Part shown: piece by piece, positions 1 to 11,136 of the stretch
Layout of the letters: each line of letters opens with the position of its first letter
Numbering within the stretch: position 1 is the first letter of the stretch
Program-made: the position numbers and the translations under genes
Notes under the pieces: generated by a model
What the model saw: only the letters and a program-made list of their open reading frames with translations
What the model was told of the DNA's origin: nothing
The model's database searches: none
NCBI RefSeq assembly: GCF_004798865.1
Contig: NW_025335410.1
Coordinates: forward strand, 258,495 to 322,494
Reading direction: 5' to 3'
DNA length: 64,000 bases
DNA from: Varanus komodoensis
Taxonomy: Eukaryota > Chordata > Lepidosauria > Squamata > Varanidae

Positions 1-629
1 AAACATTATTTTTAGTGACAAACTGAATCTCAGGGAGGGAAAGGCATTCTTCCAACTCAGATTTAGTGCTAAAAATTTGGTGTTACAAATCTCATCATGG
101 AATGCTTCATTAAATTAATCCATCAGTACATTTTTAAGTAATCCCCGAAACGTAAGATGTGAAAAGATTAAACTTGTGCTGATTTCGTATGTGAAAATGT
201 GTTTCAAATAAACACAGAGGGCTATAAATGACACATTCTGAGAACTTAACATAGCTATCAAAAGCAATCCTGAACAGAAAATTCATACACTGCCTTTTAA
301 GAGTTTCAGGCCTGGGTTTTGGAGGGTTTGTAAAAGATAGGACTTGGCCATTTGTGCAGACACTTCCAAGAGCCCTTTATACAAGCTTTTTCCCCTGAAT
401 TTGGTGATGAGAGATGGTAGAAGAGTGTTAAGCCAGGCTATACACTGCATTGAGCAAGTATTTAGGGGCTAAGGGGAAGGAGACGTTGGATGTCTGAAAT
501 CGATAGAAGGTATGTTAGGTATTATACCAGGTGTTAGGTTCTGTTTAATGTTTGAAAATGCCATTTATTGTGGAATGGATTTAATGTGGGACAAAACACC
601 ATTTTCATTTCTTTCTTGTCCCTCCTCAG
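1..629 (+). other. Intron between CH2 and CH3 of IgM-1 (3' part)
   Basis: No Ig-like exon or recognisable repeat is visible here. It ends with the pyrimidine-rich acceptor of the CH3 exon (AG at 628-629). The CH1 and CH2 exons of this first IgM gene must lie upstream of the window. Confidence 0.6.
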
Positions 630-971
630 ATTGTCCGGATCACACAGATGATGTCCGTGTAGAAACCATCCGACCATCATATGCCGAGATGTTCCAAAGC
701 AGCAAAGCCCAGCTGACTTGCAAGGTCTACGGCATACCCTACAGCGCGGACATTTCCCTCCTGGATATCACCTGGACACAAGGACCTGAGAAGAAACCAC
801 TGGTCACTAAAATGCAACCCGGCATAGATAACGAAAATGACATGCAGTACGTCACAGCTACCGCCGAAGTGTGTGTGACTGACTGGAACAGCGGTGAAAT
901 CTTCTACTGCAAAGCTGATTTTCCAGGTGTATTTCCCAAGCCTATAGAAAGAGAACTGAGGAAACATATTG
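630..971 (+). CDS. IGHM: IgM-1 CH3 domain exon
   Basis: C1-set Ig domain of the mu chain. The exon is phase 1 at both ends, between AG at 628-629 and the donor GTAAGT at 972. It opens with DCPDHTDD, whose Cys sits where the inter-heavy-chain Cys337 of human mu lies. Then come VETIRPSYAEMF, the B-strand Cys (QLTCKVYG), the invariant Trp (DITWTQGP), and VCVTDWNSGEIFYCK. The last stretch holds both the F-strand Cys and the equivalent of mu Cys414, the inter-subunit bond of the IgM polymer. The domain resembles the IgM-2 CH3 at 45718 at roughly two residues in three by eye. In IgM it lies between CH2 and the CH4 that carries the tailpiece. No defect is seen. Confidence 0.92.
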
Positions 972-2198
972 GTAAGTACCTGTGCATACCTTTAAAATCT
1001 TTTAAAACTGCCCTTAAAATACTTTACACTCCTAGAATCAAGGGAATTGGTAGAGTTGAGAGAGGACGCATTTTTTTTAATGTTTGTTCAGCATCTGCCC
1101 GTATGACTATACTTCTACATGTGTTAGAACATATAGGCTCCTCTTATGATATCCCAATAAATACTAAGGGAGATAAGAAAGGCTATGCTGGACCAGTGGT
1201 TTAGGCCAAAGAATCCCAGTAGATGCCAGTGAGAAGATGACAAGCAGAGTATGAGTCACTGTTTTTCATTCCTATTTAAAATAGCTGCTTTGGAGTTTAA
1301 TTTTTTAGGATTCTTTGAGCAGTCCAAAGTGAGAATCTGTGCCCTGATTTAAGCCAGTTAGTGAGCTTCAGGGGAACTGAAGATCAGCTTCCTACGTAAC
1401 ATCCAACTCAGTGCTTGTCAGCATTGAACAGCCGTCTTCCAGCATTTCTTTGTGGGCTCATACTGGTCCACAGACACATCCCTTTCAATCCACACCCTCT
1501 GCTGCAAGACAGAAATTAAATAAACCTGCACACAACCTCTGGCCCACCAAGATGAAAAATGGTCACAGAGTCTTGACCGAAGAACAAAAAGTCATCGTGA
1601 GTGGCTGCTAGGCTGCATTTGTCAAGATAGGTCATGCTACCCAGGGCTGAACTAGTAGCAAATGAGATCCCGGCAGTCCCTCTTAGCAATGATTGAACAA
1701 TTGGTTATATCCATTGCAGTGCTAAATGAGAAGAACCCTTTAAGCAAGCCTCTCCCATTGAGGCACACACCCAGAGGGAAGATAGGCACTTCCATTTGTA
1801 GAAGAGAGGAGCAAGTTCTATGCTTGCATCATTCAATGGATATCCATCAGCCTTCAAGTATCCACAAGTGGGGCAATATTATCAGCAGTGGAAATCTTTC
1901 AGTGCTTTTGGTCCTATTGGGAACAATAGATTATCATGGTGACCAAGAAAATTAGGCCCACTCTGTTTTGCAGAGGGACGTTGCATTGAAACTAAGACTC
2001 GTTCCCACTTCTCCTTGTCCAGTTCACCAACCAGGGTTGCCATATGTCCTTCAACACCTTTCCAAACATGCTACCTACCAAACTGGAAGTTCAAAATTCA
2101 AGCGAGGTCTCTAGACAGACCGACAAACATTTGTGAGAAGATTATAAAGAATGTACATTTGATTTCTCTGATTTCTCTTTCTTTTTTTCACCATCCAG
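972..2198 (+). other. Intron between IgM-1 CH3 and CH4
   Basis: No Ig-like or transposon-like sequence was recognised in this 1.2 kb intron. The open frames at 1411-1611 and 1662-1955 show no family features and are probably chance. The intron ends in a long T-rich tract before the AG at 2197-2198. Confidence 0.5.
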
Positions 2199-2593
2199 GT
2201 GGTACCCCATCTGCCCCATCCGTCTACCTCCTTCCCCCTCCACCAGAGCAAGTAGCTTTGAAGGAAAAGGTCACCCTCACTTGCTTTGTAAAAGGGTTTT
2301 ACCCCGATGATATCTTTGTGCAATGGATGCAGAATGGTCAGCTGTTGAAGCCTGAAGAATACTACACCAGCGATCCCATTCTGGAATCCAAAATGCCTGA
2401 GAAGTACTTTATCTACAGTAAGTTGGACATCTCTCAGAACAACTGGAGTAATGGAGACATATGGACCTGCGCAGTGGGGCATGAGGCACTGCCGGTCAAC
2501 GTAACCCAGAAGACGATAGACAAGAACACGGGTAAACCATCCATTGTCAACGTATCTTTAGTACTTTCTGAAACCGACAACGTTTGCTACTAA
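2199..2593 (+). CDS. IGHM: IgM-1 CH4 domain with secretory tailpiece
   Basis: The terminal mu domain and the secretory tail are one exon. The domain shows VYLLPPPPEQ, the B-strand Cys (TLTCFVKGFYP), the invariant Trp (VQWMQNGQ), and WTCAVGHEALP at the F strand. The tail after NTGKPS keeps the NVS glycosylation site and ends in a penultimate Cys (DNVCY), the residue that bonds mu chains and J chain in polymeric IgM. The stop is TAA at 2591-2593. An internal donor (G|GTAAAC at 2531/2532) just after the domain would remove the tail and join M1 in phase for the membrane form. Length and layout are normal for CH4. The domain shares somewhat over half its residues with IgM-2 CH4. Confidence 0.95.
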
Positions 2594-2790
2594 CCACTAT
2601 CATAACATCTCCTGTGCTGCACCACCTCCCTCCTTCCACAAACATCTGTTTCCTTGGTTTTGTTTCCTACTCTATTGTAGAATCTGCAGTGGAAAGTTTG
2701 TCGGGGTAATGGTGGTCATCCAAGAAAGATGTGTCTCCAATGTTAAAACATTAACTGGCCACATCTACTGGAAGAAAACCAATAGTTTGC

Positions 2791-2796
2791 AATAAA
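2791..2796 (+). terminator. Poly(A) signal of secreted IgM-1
   Basis: AATAAA lies 198 bases after the CH4 stop, and a GT- and T-rich stretch follows. The secreted IgM-2 mRNA has a matching signal at 48028, at a similar distance from its stop. Confidence 0.75.
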
Positions 2797-2800
2797 GTAT

Positions 2801-5800
2801 TTTTTTTCAAAACAAAGAAAGCTTCTGGCTTGCTGTGAGAAATGTTGATATGGAACTCAATATTAATTTCCAAGGGTACAAGCTTCAAATGAGGCACCCA
2901 AACCTCTTTTGAATACTATGGGAAATGAGGCATCTTGAATAATTCAAAGCACAACTACTGTTATCTGTCATCTGGGATTTTAAAAGGCTGCTAAAAGCAC
3001 AGGATGCCCAAGGTTAGAGTGCAGCAGTTTGCACTGCAAATAAGTATTTTTTATTGCCTCCGTATGCCACTTTCTTTTTCCTATCTTTCTTTTCCTGAAT
3101 TTTTCTTCCACAGCTTTTTCTTTCAACACTTTCTCTCCCACTTCAAATCCTTCTACATACTCATCACACTAGTCCTTGTTCTAAGTCCTTCTGTCCTGAC
3201 ATCTGGGATGGAGAAGAGCTGTTTTAGAAAGCAAGTTATTCCATTCTCTTACATGTGCTCTCGTGGATTTTCTGACTCCAATATCACTTCTCATTCAAAG
3301 GCTACCCTCAACCAAGCAAAGGAAGCTATTCTGTACAAGCAGGGCCCCTCTGCACGCCATGTCAGTCAATAAATGATTGGCCTCACACACTGGCCGTTCT
3401 CAATCAATCCACAATATGTTGTTTTCACATGGCAAGGAAGTTGCTAAGCAAGATTCCTCTGAGAATCTGAAAGACACTCATAAATTGATGCACAAGATAC
3501 TGAGAGCTATGTTCTTTGAATATCAACACACAGAAGCACACATAAATATGTATTTCAGACCGGCCATTATCTTCAACAAGTTAACACACTGGTCTAATCT
3601 TAGGGCACACTGATCCATCTTGTCTTGATTTTTTCCTTACAAGTTGAAGTGAAGATGGAATGTGTATACACGAAATATCAAGATTTAAATGGATGAAAGC
3701 AAGCGAGCTCTTCCACTTGGGTTCATTACAAACCCCAGTGACAAACTAGACAAATACAATGCTCTCGAAGCCGTCAGAGCAGTCTTCCATGCGTCAATGG
3801 ATGGCACATGATATTTCCTTGCAAACAATCAGCTACATAGCCAGTCACAGAGATTTTCAGTTAAACCATAACTTAAGAAATACAGCATTTTATAAAGTAC
3901 AGAGTACACTTTCTCCATCAGCAAAGCTCCTGATGATGGAAGAATCTAGAGCTCCAGTAATATGAAGAGTTACCTTGTCCATGACTGCAACCACATGCTC
4001 ATTGAAGCCATTCACACACAGACACACCCCTCTGGCCTTTAGGCTCATTGGCCAGATCAAATCTTTCCCCACCTCTATGATGACCATCGGTTACTCACAA
4101 AATGACAGAAAAGACTCAAAAGAGATGCTACTCTGGTTCTCTTCCCTTCGAATGCATACCTGGTTCCATAAATATCTCTGTCAGACACTCATCTAGATGT
4201 TTCTTCATCACATTTGTAGCCATAGGGTAGTAACTGCATTGTACTTAGAGGAAATGCCAAGCAACCAAAAGCTGCAGTTGCCTTATTCTAGCAGGAGCCA
4301 GAGTTGGTGGGAAGAAGAGCAGAGGCAGAGATGGAGGGCTCCTCTGGAGGTCACCTATGCTGCATATATTCCTTCTTTCACAACTGATGGAAAAGAGTGA
4401 CTGACAAGAACAAAGCTGCTTCATTCCTTTTGGGTTACCAAAAGAAAAATTAATAGCTGTCGAAGGGCAACTGTTGTCATTGACCATTCATCCCACCCCG
4501 CATTTCCCCCAAAAAATGGCAAGTTATGCAACATACAGCAAAGCAATAGAGATGGCCAGAATCCCACCTTTGCCCCCACCCTGCAGGGACCCTGGAAACC
4601 TCAATGACTTCACAATCATTTGTGCTTCACCTGGAACTCAATCCTGTATTGGAAAGACTCGGAGCATGGCTTCTACTCATGATCTTGATGTTTAGACCAA
4701 TTATATTTCACATCTTTTTCTATAGTCTGTAGATAGACTCATTCTTTTTATCATACCTGAAGTAGTTTGTTTGCAGGCATCTTAACCCTTGCATTCACTC
4801 TGATTGTGAGCAACCAAAGTTTAAAGCGCATGTGCTTACAACCAGCAATATAATCCAAATGGAATCCATACGATGAACGACTGCTAAGATCAGACACGTG
4901 TACAGGCAGGCATTCACACATGCACAGGCTCCCCTCACACCAGGATGTGTTCCGTTTAGTCACAAAGTCATGCCCAACCCATCACGACCCCATGGACAAC
5001 ATTCTTCCAGGCTCTCATCTCCTCCACCATCCCCTGGAGTCCTCCCAGCCCCACACCCACCATCCCAGTGACTCCATCCAGCCACCTCAACCTCTGCCAC
5101 CCCCTTCTCCTTTTGTCATCAATCGTTCCCAGCATCAGGGTCTTCTCCAATGAGTCCATCCTTCTTATTAGGTGGCCAAAGTATTTGAGTTTCACCTTCA
5201 GTATCTGACCTTCTAGAGAACAGTCAGGGTTGATTTCCCTTCAGATTGTCTGGTTTGATTTGTTTGCAGTCCAAGAGACTCTCAGGAGTCTTCTCCAGCA
5301 CCACAATTCAAAGACTGAGCCACAAATCTCACTGATATTTTTGTGCAAACCACTCGGACCTAGAGTTGCGATGATATGACACAGGTTTGTTGCCAAGACC
5401 TTTGAACTTCCAGAAATACTACACATGACGCTGAACTCTCAACATTACCAGAAGATAACTGCCCACATTATTGAAGTCAGTTGAGGCAACATTCCAAATG
5501 AAACCTGAATGTGTATCCTAGAACAAACTCTCAAAGGCATCCCGTGGGTGAGCTATTTTCTTAGCCCTCAACTGCAAAAGAGCTTCCAAAAGATGAAGGG
5601 GGAAGAATATCGCTGAAGAGTCTCTATTATAAAAGCCTGTGTTTGAAGGTTGAAAGGAGCATATGCCACGATTTCAAGGAGTTCACAAAACCACCTGAAC
5701 CTGAAGAGAAATTATTACCACATTGGTTACTCCAAATGCTTACAAGAGCATCATGTTGAATGAGAGTGGCTAGGCTTCCTTCAGCAAGCAACCTGAGAAC

Positions 5801-6400
5801 ATAGGAGGAATCAATGGCCCCATCAACATGGCTCCAAGTTCATGAGTTAGCAGCACATTAGAGACTGGCTTCCATATTGCCAACAAAACCATAAATGATA
5901 ACATCAAACCAGCTTTACCATTTTGTCACTCAGCATAGCATGTAATCTCCTGTAACTGTCATTCTTGTGAATTCAGAGAGAGAAAGAGTCCTTTAATTTG
6001 CACCCTTCCATCAAACCATAATTACATAATTCTGGTGTCTCTGAGCCGTTAGTCAGCCAAGCAATATTTCAGCACTCACTTGGAAATAATTATGGTAATC
6101 TATCAGTCCTTCTGTGGTGTCTCCAGCAGATGGAATGTTTTTGTTCCTTCTCTGAGACAGCGTTCAAAAAACTACCATCAGCCACCATTCCAAGGCTACA
6201 CTAAATCAGCTCTTCTCCGCCTGTCTTTCCGCAGCTTCATGTACCACTTTGCATCCAAACTTGATTGCTGCTTATCTAAAATATTATGTGGCCTACCCAG
6301 CTGCCTTTTTTCAATTCTCTTCTCAGATTCACCACCTTTCTCTTGCCCTCTTTGTCATTCAGTTAAATTGAGACTTCACCTTGTTTCTGTACTCTGGCAG
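2801..6400 (+). other. CH4-to-M1 intron of IgM-1
   Basis: The intron is homologous to the corresponding IgM-2 intron (47860-51381). For example, the CT-rich block at 3060-3290 matches 48260-48500, and 3975-4080 matches 49225-49335, with many differences. It carries one BovB fragment (4950-5325). The reading frames in it are short, and I see no sign of a gene. Confidence 0.6.
4950..5325 (-). mobile_element. RTE/BovB LINE 3' fragment
   Basis: On the minus strand this reads the C-terminal end of the BovB reverse-transcriptase ORF (LKYFGHLIRRMDSLEKTLML, followed by RWLDGVTG) and ends in the BovB 3' sequence that contains GACCCCATGG. It is 5'-truncated, as is usual for LINEs, and the frame is broken, so it is a dead copy. 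It lies in the CH4-M1 intron of IgM-1. The matching region of IgM-2 lacks it, so it inserted after the IgM duplication. Confidence 0.8.
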
Positions 6401-6555
6401 AACCTGACTTCCATGTATTGTCCAAAGTTTACCTAGATGCAATCATTGACACGGTTGATGACGAAGAACTCCAAAATTTCTCATCAATCCTTTCCACTTT
6501 CATCATCCTCTTCCTTGTGAGCCTCTTCTACAGTGCCACTGTAACTGTTATCAAG
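6401..6555 (+). CDS. IGHM: IgM-1 membrane exon M1
   Basis: M1 encodes the acidic extracellular linker and the transmembrane segment of the mu chain of the B-cell receptor. It is 155 bases: 2 bases complete a codon with CH4, then 51 codons. The linker is acidic (DTVDDEEL). The membrane helix STFIILFLVSLFYSATVTV carries the polar Ser/Tyr/Thr face that contacts Ig-alpha/Ig-beta. The exon ends ATCAAG before the donor GTAAG, in phase 0, ready for the two-codon M2. The helix is almost identical to that of IgM-2 M1 at 51382, while the linker has diverged. Confidence 0.93.
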
Positions 6556-6925
6556 GTAAGATAATTGGGACACGAGGGAGGAAACTGAAGTGAAACGTTT
6601 TTGATCATGCTTTCCAAGCTGAGGACTAATAGCCATTCCTTTGTAGAAAGCAAATGAACAAACTCATGATAGGAAACAAAACTGCCAGTGATCAGCACAG
6701 AGCAAGCCAGGCCAAACTCCAAGGACAGGCAATATTTTATGAAGTGTATTATTTAGCTCTTTATCAGTGCTCTCTCCCTCATTTTCACTCTTCCTCTACT
6801 TCCACTCTTTCCTCTTTCCTTCTCTTTTACCTTGGTATCTCTCCCTGTCCCTCCTCCATACCCCAGGTACTCCTCACCTGGGGTACTGTCTGTAGTGCTG
6901 GGTACCTCTGTTTGAAAAAGATGCA

Positions 6926-7385
6926 GAAAAGCTAGAAAGGGTACAGAGGAGGTCAACAAGGATGATTTGGGGACTGGAGGCAAAGTGTTATCAGGAAAGA
7001 TTGTGAGAACTGGTCATGTGTCTCAAGAAGTGAAGACTGGGAGGTGATATGATAGTGGTCTACATGTACCTGAAAGGCTCTCACAAAGAGGAAGGACAAG
7101 ATCTCTTCTTGTCCTTTCCAGAGTGCAGGACACAGAATAATGGGCTTAAGTTAAGAGAAACCAGATTTAGACTAGACACCAGGAAGAATTTCCTCTCTGT
7201 CAGAGCAGTCTGACAATGGAACCTAATATCTGGGGATGTGGCGGGATCTCCCTTGCTGGAGACCTTCAAAAAGAGTCTGGACAGTCATCTGGGTGGGATG
7301 GTGTAACTTGGTGTCCTGCAACAACCGGGGTTGGACCCAATGGCATCCTGGCCCTTTCCAACTCTACTCTTCTTTGATTGTATGG
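6926..7385 (+). mobile_element. CR1 LINE 3' fragment
   Basis: The fragment starts in the familiar CR1 block (GGTACAGAGGAGGTCAACAA) and covers the end of the reverse-transcriptase ORF. It ends with the CR1 3' region (GTCCTGCAACAACCGGGGTT then TCCAACTCTACTCTTC). It is 5'-truncated and non-coding, and lies in the M1-M2 intron of IgM-1. Confidence 0.8.
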
Positions 7386-7622
7386 TGACATTTCAGTTTG
7401 TCTGCTACATCTCCTCTGCTACAGTTCTTCTAACCACTCCAACCAACTTCTCCCACTTGCTCTTCTCCTATGATCTCCTATGATCTTCATTAGTCCAGTT
7501 TTTGATCACCTTGTCAGAGTACACATGACACAGGACAGGAGAAAAACTGCAAAGATCTTGCAATGGTTGTATGATACACTTCCTCTGTGACAGCATTCAT
7601 TCTTCTTCTTTTCCAATTCCAG

Positions 7623-7631
7623 GTGAAATAG
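7623..7631 (+). CDS. IGHM: IgM-1 membrane exon M2 (two codons plus stop)
   Basis: After the acceptor TTCCAG (AG at 7621-7622) the exon reads GTG AAA TAG. Joined to M1 this gives the classical cytoplasmic tail Lys-Val-Lys of membrane IgM. The same GTG AAA stop arrangement occurs in IgD (25491) and IgM-2 (52287), which supports the call despite the tiny size. The rest of the exon is 3' UTR. Confidence 0.9.
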   Translation: MK

Positions 7632-7995
7632 CAACACCAAGTGTTTTCAGATCACAGACAAGGACTTGCCAAAAAGACTCCGTATTTTTTCATTCTTTCA
7701 TCGTCATCATAATCAAGGACTTGACCTTTCCATCCTTTTTTGTAAAAGATATATTGGAAGGAGTTATGTGTTCTCTTGCTTTGTGTTTTGGTCATCCTGT
7801 TCCATTTGAGTTGAACTAGAATTGAGCCAGCTGTTTACATTTTAGAGACGAGGTGCAATCTTGCTTCACTTTTCTCTGTATATATGTCTGAGAGTATTTT
7901 TCAGTATCTCTGTGGTAATCCTGTTTTAGTTCAAGATTAGTTGAATGATTGGTCTAAACCCATAAAGGGGATATTGCACTTTTGACTTCAAGAGC

Positions 7996-8078
7996 AATAA
8001 ACATAGGTTCATTGCACAATATGTACCGACCAGAATGTTTGCTTTTTTATTGTGAATGTTATACAATACTGCAATAAA
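7996..8078 (+). terminator. Poly(A) signals of membrane IgM-1
   Basis: There are two AATAAA motifs, at 7996-8001 and 8073-8078. The second, in the context TGCAATAAA, matches the signal at 52757 downstream of IgM-2 M2, so it is probably the ancestral one. Confidence 0.65.
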
Positions 8079-8100
8079 TATATATTCTTCTTTAACAAAT

Positions 8101-9970
8101 TGCCTTTCATGTCAATTTTTGCTGTAGTTGGTACTTGCAGTTATGAGTGAATCCCAAACTGATGTTTCAACCAGGAGAAAACCAGCTATGCAATGCATTA
8201 TGTGATCCTTAACTGGTTAAAGTAATACAGGTTTTATCAATTTCAAGGCATCAAGGAATTAAATGATGCATGGGTATTAGTATTTAGCTCATTGTTTGGG
8301 AAGTTGTGGGGAAGAATCTTCTGTCAGCACAAAATACTGCTTGGGGTTGAAGAGCATAGCATGTAGCAAGATTCTGGTGAAGGACTATGAAACAGAGGAG
8401 GGACATGGTTTGGAAGAGGGAATAAGACTTTAATATACTGGTGTCTTGGATAGAATTGTAACCTCTTTGTATCTATACCTGGAAGGTGCCATTTTGAAAA
8501 TGAGACTGGGAGGGCACCATGAAAATGGGGTTACTGTTTGTGCAGAAGACCTTCTGTAGCTGACCTTCACATTGATCAAAGGCTTTCTCTCCAACCAAAA
8601 TCTTAGAGTGCATGGGGAGCTGATTCCTACAGTGTGTTATTCTGACTCATTGTCCTCTGTTAGCTGTTGTGTTTATGCCTTGCACTCAGAAACATTCCCT
8701 ATTCTGAGAATCCCTTGAACCTCAACTCAGGAAGCCAGGAAGGTACCAACTACTCTCACAGACACGCACATTCATACTGAGTCGAGTCACCCAGCACAAA
8801 GTGTGACTGCAAACAGGGTTTTGTTCCCTATAGGCAATTGGAAGTCATGATTTCAAGATTCATTTGTGGAAAACTGTATTTAAGTTGTGCCTTAAGTCCT
8901 GGGAATTTAGAACTTCTACCTCTACCACAAGGCATGAACCTTCTGCTACTCTCCTTGGCAGGACACAAGTCATGTTTGGAGATTTGATCCTGACCTGGTG
9001 CCACCCCTTTTTCCATCTACCTCAAATCCTGATTCCAACTACCCCTATCCTGGTTCTTCTAGAGCATTTCCTGACAGCAAGCTTATGATGTTTGAGCCTA
9101 AAGCTGACAAAGAGCAATTCCATCCATTTATAGAGGTTGTTCTAAGTTCTGGGGTATCCTGTTGAGGTATTTGGTCTTTTCTTCTGCGAAAGGGATATAG
9201 ATAACTGTGTGACAAGTGTGGACAAATGTGTATGCATAGTTCCCAAGTCTTAAGGCACATTATTCTTGGCTGTGAGCAATCTAACCAGTGGTTTTCAAAC
9301 AGGGCTCAGGAAAACCACAGGGTTCCCTTAGCTTATCAAAGGTTTCTCAGTCAGAAGATCAATTATAGAGGACATGTTTGGGAATTTGCACTCTTTCTTG
9401 GGAACATGTAGGAAAATGGAACCATTCGGTGTGTTCTAGGGCATGCCCTCAGTTCAGGCAGAGCAAAGGAATGGCTTGCTAGACCAGGACATCAGGGGAA
9501 GGGGAGCAGCAGAGTGGATAGACTGGGATTTAGTGTGCTGCAGGCCATGGAAATCTCTGCTGATTGTAACTGGAAACTCTAAATCAAGTAAGTCAAGCCA
9601 TGTACAGTAGAGAGAAGTCAATGCAGTGACCATATCAGAGCTTAGAAAGTAAGTAGACAGAGGCATCATATCCTGACTGAGAAATACATTGTCTGTCAAC
9701 TTAAGTGAGTGCGATAAGCTTGACACTCAACCGCAACGAAACTGAAGTATGGGATAAGGATGCCAATATGAATATCATCCTATAGGTCAGCACTCAGCAA
9801 CTGTGGGAGGTCTGAGGGACACTTGTGCTCCTTGGAAAACTCCCGAAGTCCACACCACATGGGATGTTAGGAAGTCCACATGCCATCAATCCCCAAGATC
9901 TTTCTTTAAAGAAAAGGAAAAGAGGGGTAAACCAATTCATGGGACTATGTAAGGAATGGAATCCCAGCAA
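8101..9970. other. Spacer between IgM-1 and the LTR-like element
   Basis: No Ig exon, switch-like AGCT cluster or recognisable transposon was found here. The short open frames look like chance. Confidence 0.4.
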
Positions 9971-10500
9971 TGACGATACGGGAGGCAAAGTACCAAGCAG
10001 CAACAGTTTAATATGTTCTGGCCAGACTGGGCACTTACCCCGAAGGTGGTGCACTGGGGAGCGGTTTACACAGCCTTTTATTCCCTGCTTCACGCGCAAA
10101 GTCCCCGCCTCCTTTCTCCCATTGGTGGGATACTGGGAATTCACATTCTTCCCATCCGCCTTCATCATACTACTCCTTGGTATGTTACCCCCACCTGTTC
10201 ATACGTCCCATGTTCATGTTAATAACCCTCTGAGTCATAGTAGGAGGCACCATTAATATGCATTAGCTAATTACGCAGCTGTACTTTGGGTTCTAAGTTC
10301 AAAAGTGTAATGCCATGTCTACCAATTACATCTTGTAGTCTATTAGTTTGTGTTAATCACAATAACTTTATTACTCATTAAGTGATCTGTATAGCTTTAC
10401 CCGTTCTAGTCCGTTAATCACAATACCTTTATTAATCACTAAAATCCATAGCTTTACCTGTTCTAGTCTGTTAGTCACAGCATTTTTCTACTTCTCACAA
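9971..10500 (-). mobile_element. Candidate solo LTR of an endogenous retrovirus-like element
   Basis: The stretch begins with TG and ends with CA. On the minus strand it has two ~60-80 base tandem repeats in its 5' half (around 10345-10500), then an AATAAA followed by a U5-like segment. No internal retroviral genes are seen on either side, so it would be a solo LTR fossil. I could not find a convincing target-site duplication, so both the family and the exact ends are uncertain. Confidence 0.35.
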
Positions 10501-10590
10501 CTATAAGGGTTAAAATGACTTCCTTTCCAAGTTAAAATTCACCCTTTTGAGCATCCCATTGGCAGTGCAGGTGCCTTTTGCTTGGAGGCA

Positions 10591-10614
10591 AGGGTGGGTG
10601 GGTGGGTGGGTGGG
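10591..10614. repeat. (GGGT)n microsatellite
   Basis: Six GGGT-type units lie about 210 bases upstream of the IgD CH1 acceptor. Confidence 0.8.
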
Positions 10615-10821
10615 TAGAGCAGCAGTGGACATCGCAGCAATTAAGGCATGTCGTCCACCTTGGCTCAAGGTAAGCATGTCAGGGAGAAAAGAGAACATTT
10701 CCATTAAAAGTCTACAAAGTCTTCTAAGATGCAACGGCTAAGCTAGTGCTAACCTTGTATGGTTTAAGGCTTGTTTTTGTGCTCCTGTGCACTCCATAAC
10801 CTCTCACTTTCTTTCCAACAG

Positions 10822-11136
10822 CAAACCAGCATTCCCCTATCATGTTTCCTCTGCTGTCCTGCTGTGAACCCAATTTGAAGGACATCTCAGAAACTGTAAC
10901 TTTTGCCTGCTTGCTTGCCCAGACTTCTGCAGTGCCTGCAGAAATCATGTGGGAACCGGAAGGGCTGGCAAAAATGGAATACCCACTGACAAAACAGAAC
11001 GCAGAACCAGAATCGTGGCTTAGTGCAAGCCAGCTCACAGTTCAAGGCTCAGACTTCTCTCAGAAAGCATATACATGCTCTATGAAGCAGGAAGCGAATG
11101 CACAACCACTGGTCAAAGCCACCATCGATAGCAAAA
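10822..11136 (+). CDS. IGHD: IgD CH1 domain exon
   Basis: First delta domain, reached by splicing from the rearranged VDJ exon in the long mu-delta transcript. The acceptor is CTTTCCAACAG (AG at 10820-10821) and the donor GTAAGA at 11137; phase 1/1. It begins NQHSPIMFPLLSCCEP. The early Cys pair is in the position that bonds the light chain in CH1 domains. The core Cys and Trp are in FACLLAQ and EIMWEPEG, and the F-strand Cys in AYTCSMKQ. It ends KATIDSK. The sequence is far from the two mu CH1 exons in this window, as expected for delta. No defect is seen. Confidence 0.88.

Larger units (their letters stand above)
630..7631 (+). other. IGHM: Gene span: first IgM heavy-chain constant gene (3' part: CH3, CH4, M1, M2)
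   Basis: The exons form the usual IgM order CH3-CH4(secretory tail)-M1-M2. Secreted IgM would use the CH4 stop and the poly(A) signal at 2791. Membrane IgM would splice from a donor inside CH4 at 2532 to M1 at 6401 and then M2 at 7623, with poly(A) signals at 7996 and 8073. The gene is 5'-truncated by the window edge. It is followed 3.2 kb later by IgD with no switch-like sequence between, which fits co-transcription of mu and delta. The second IgM gene at 42-52 kb has the same exon plan and recognisably homologous CH4-M1 intron sequence, so the two are ancient tandem duplicates. Confidence 0.9.

Noticed and set aside
677-967. Minus-strand open frames opposite Ig exons (also 2111-2482, 15836-16261, 43266-43682 and others)
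   Set aside because: Mirror frames of the coding exons on the other strand; they have no splice or family support.
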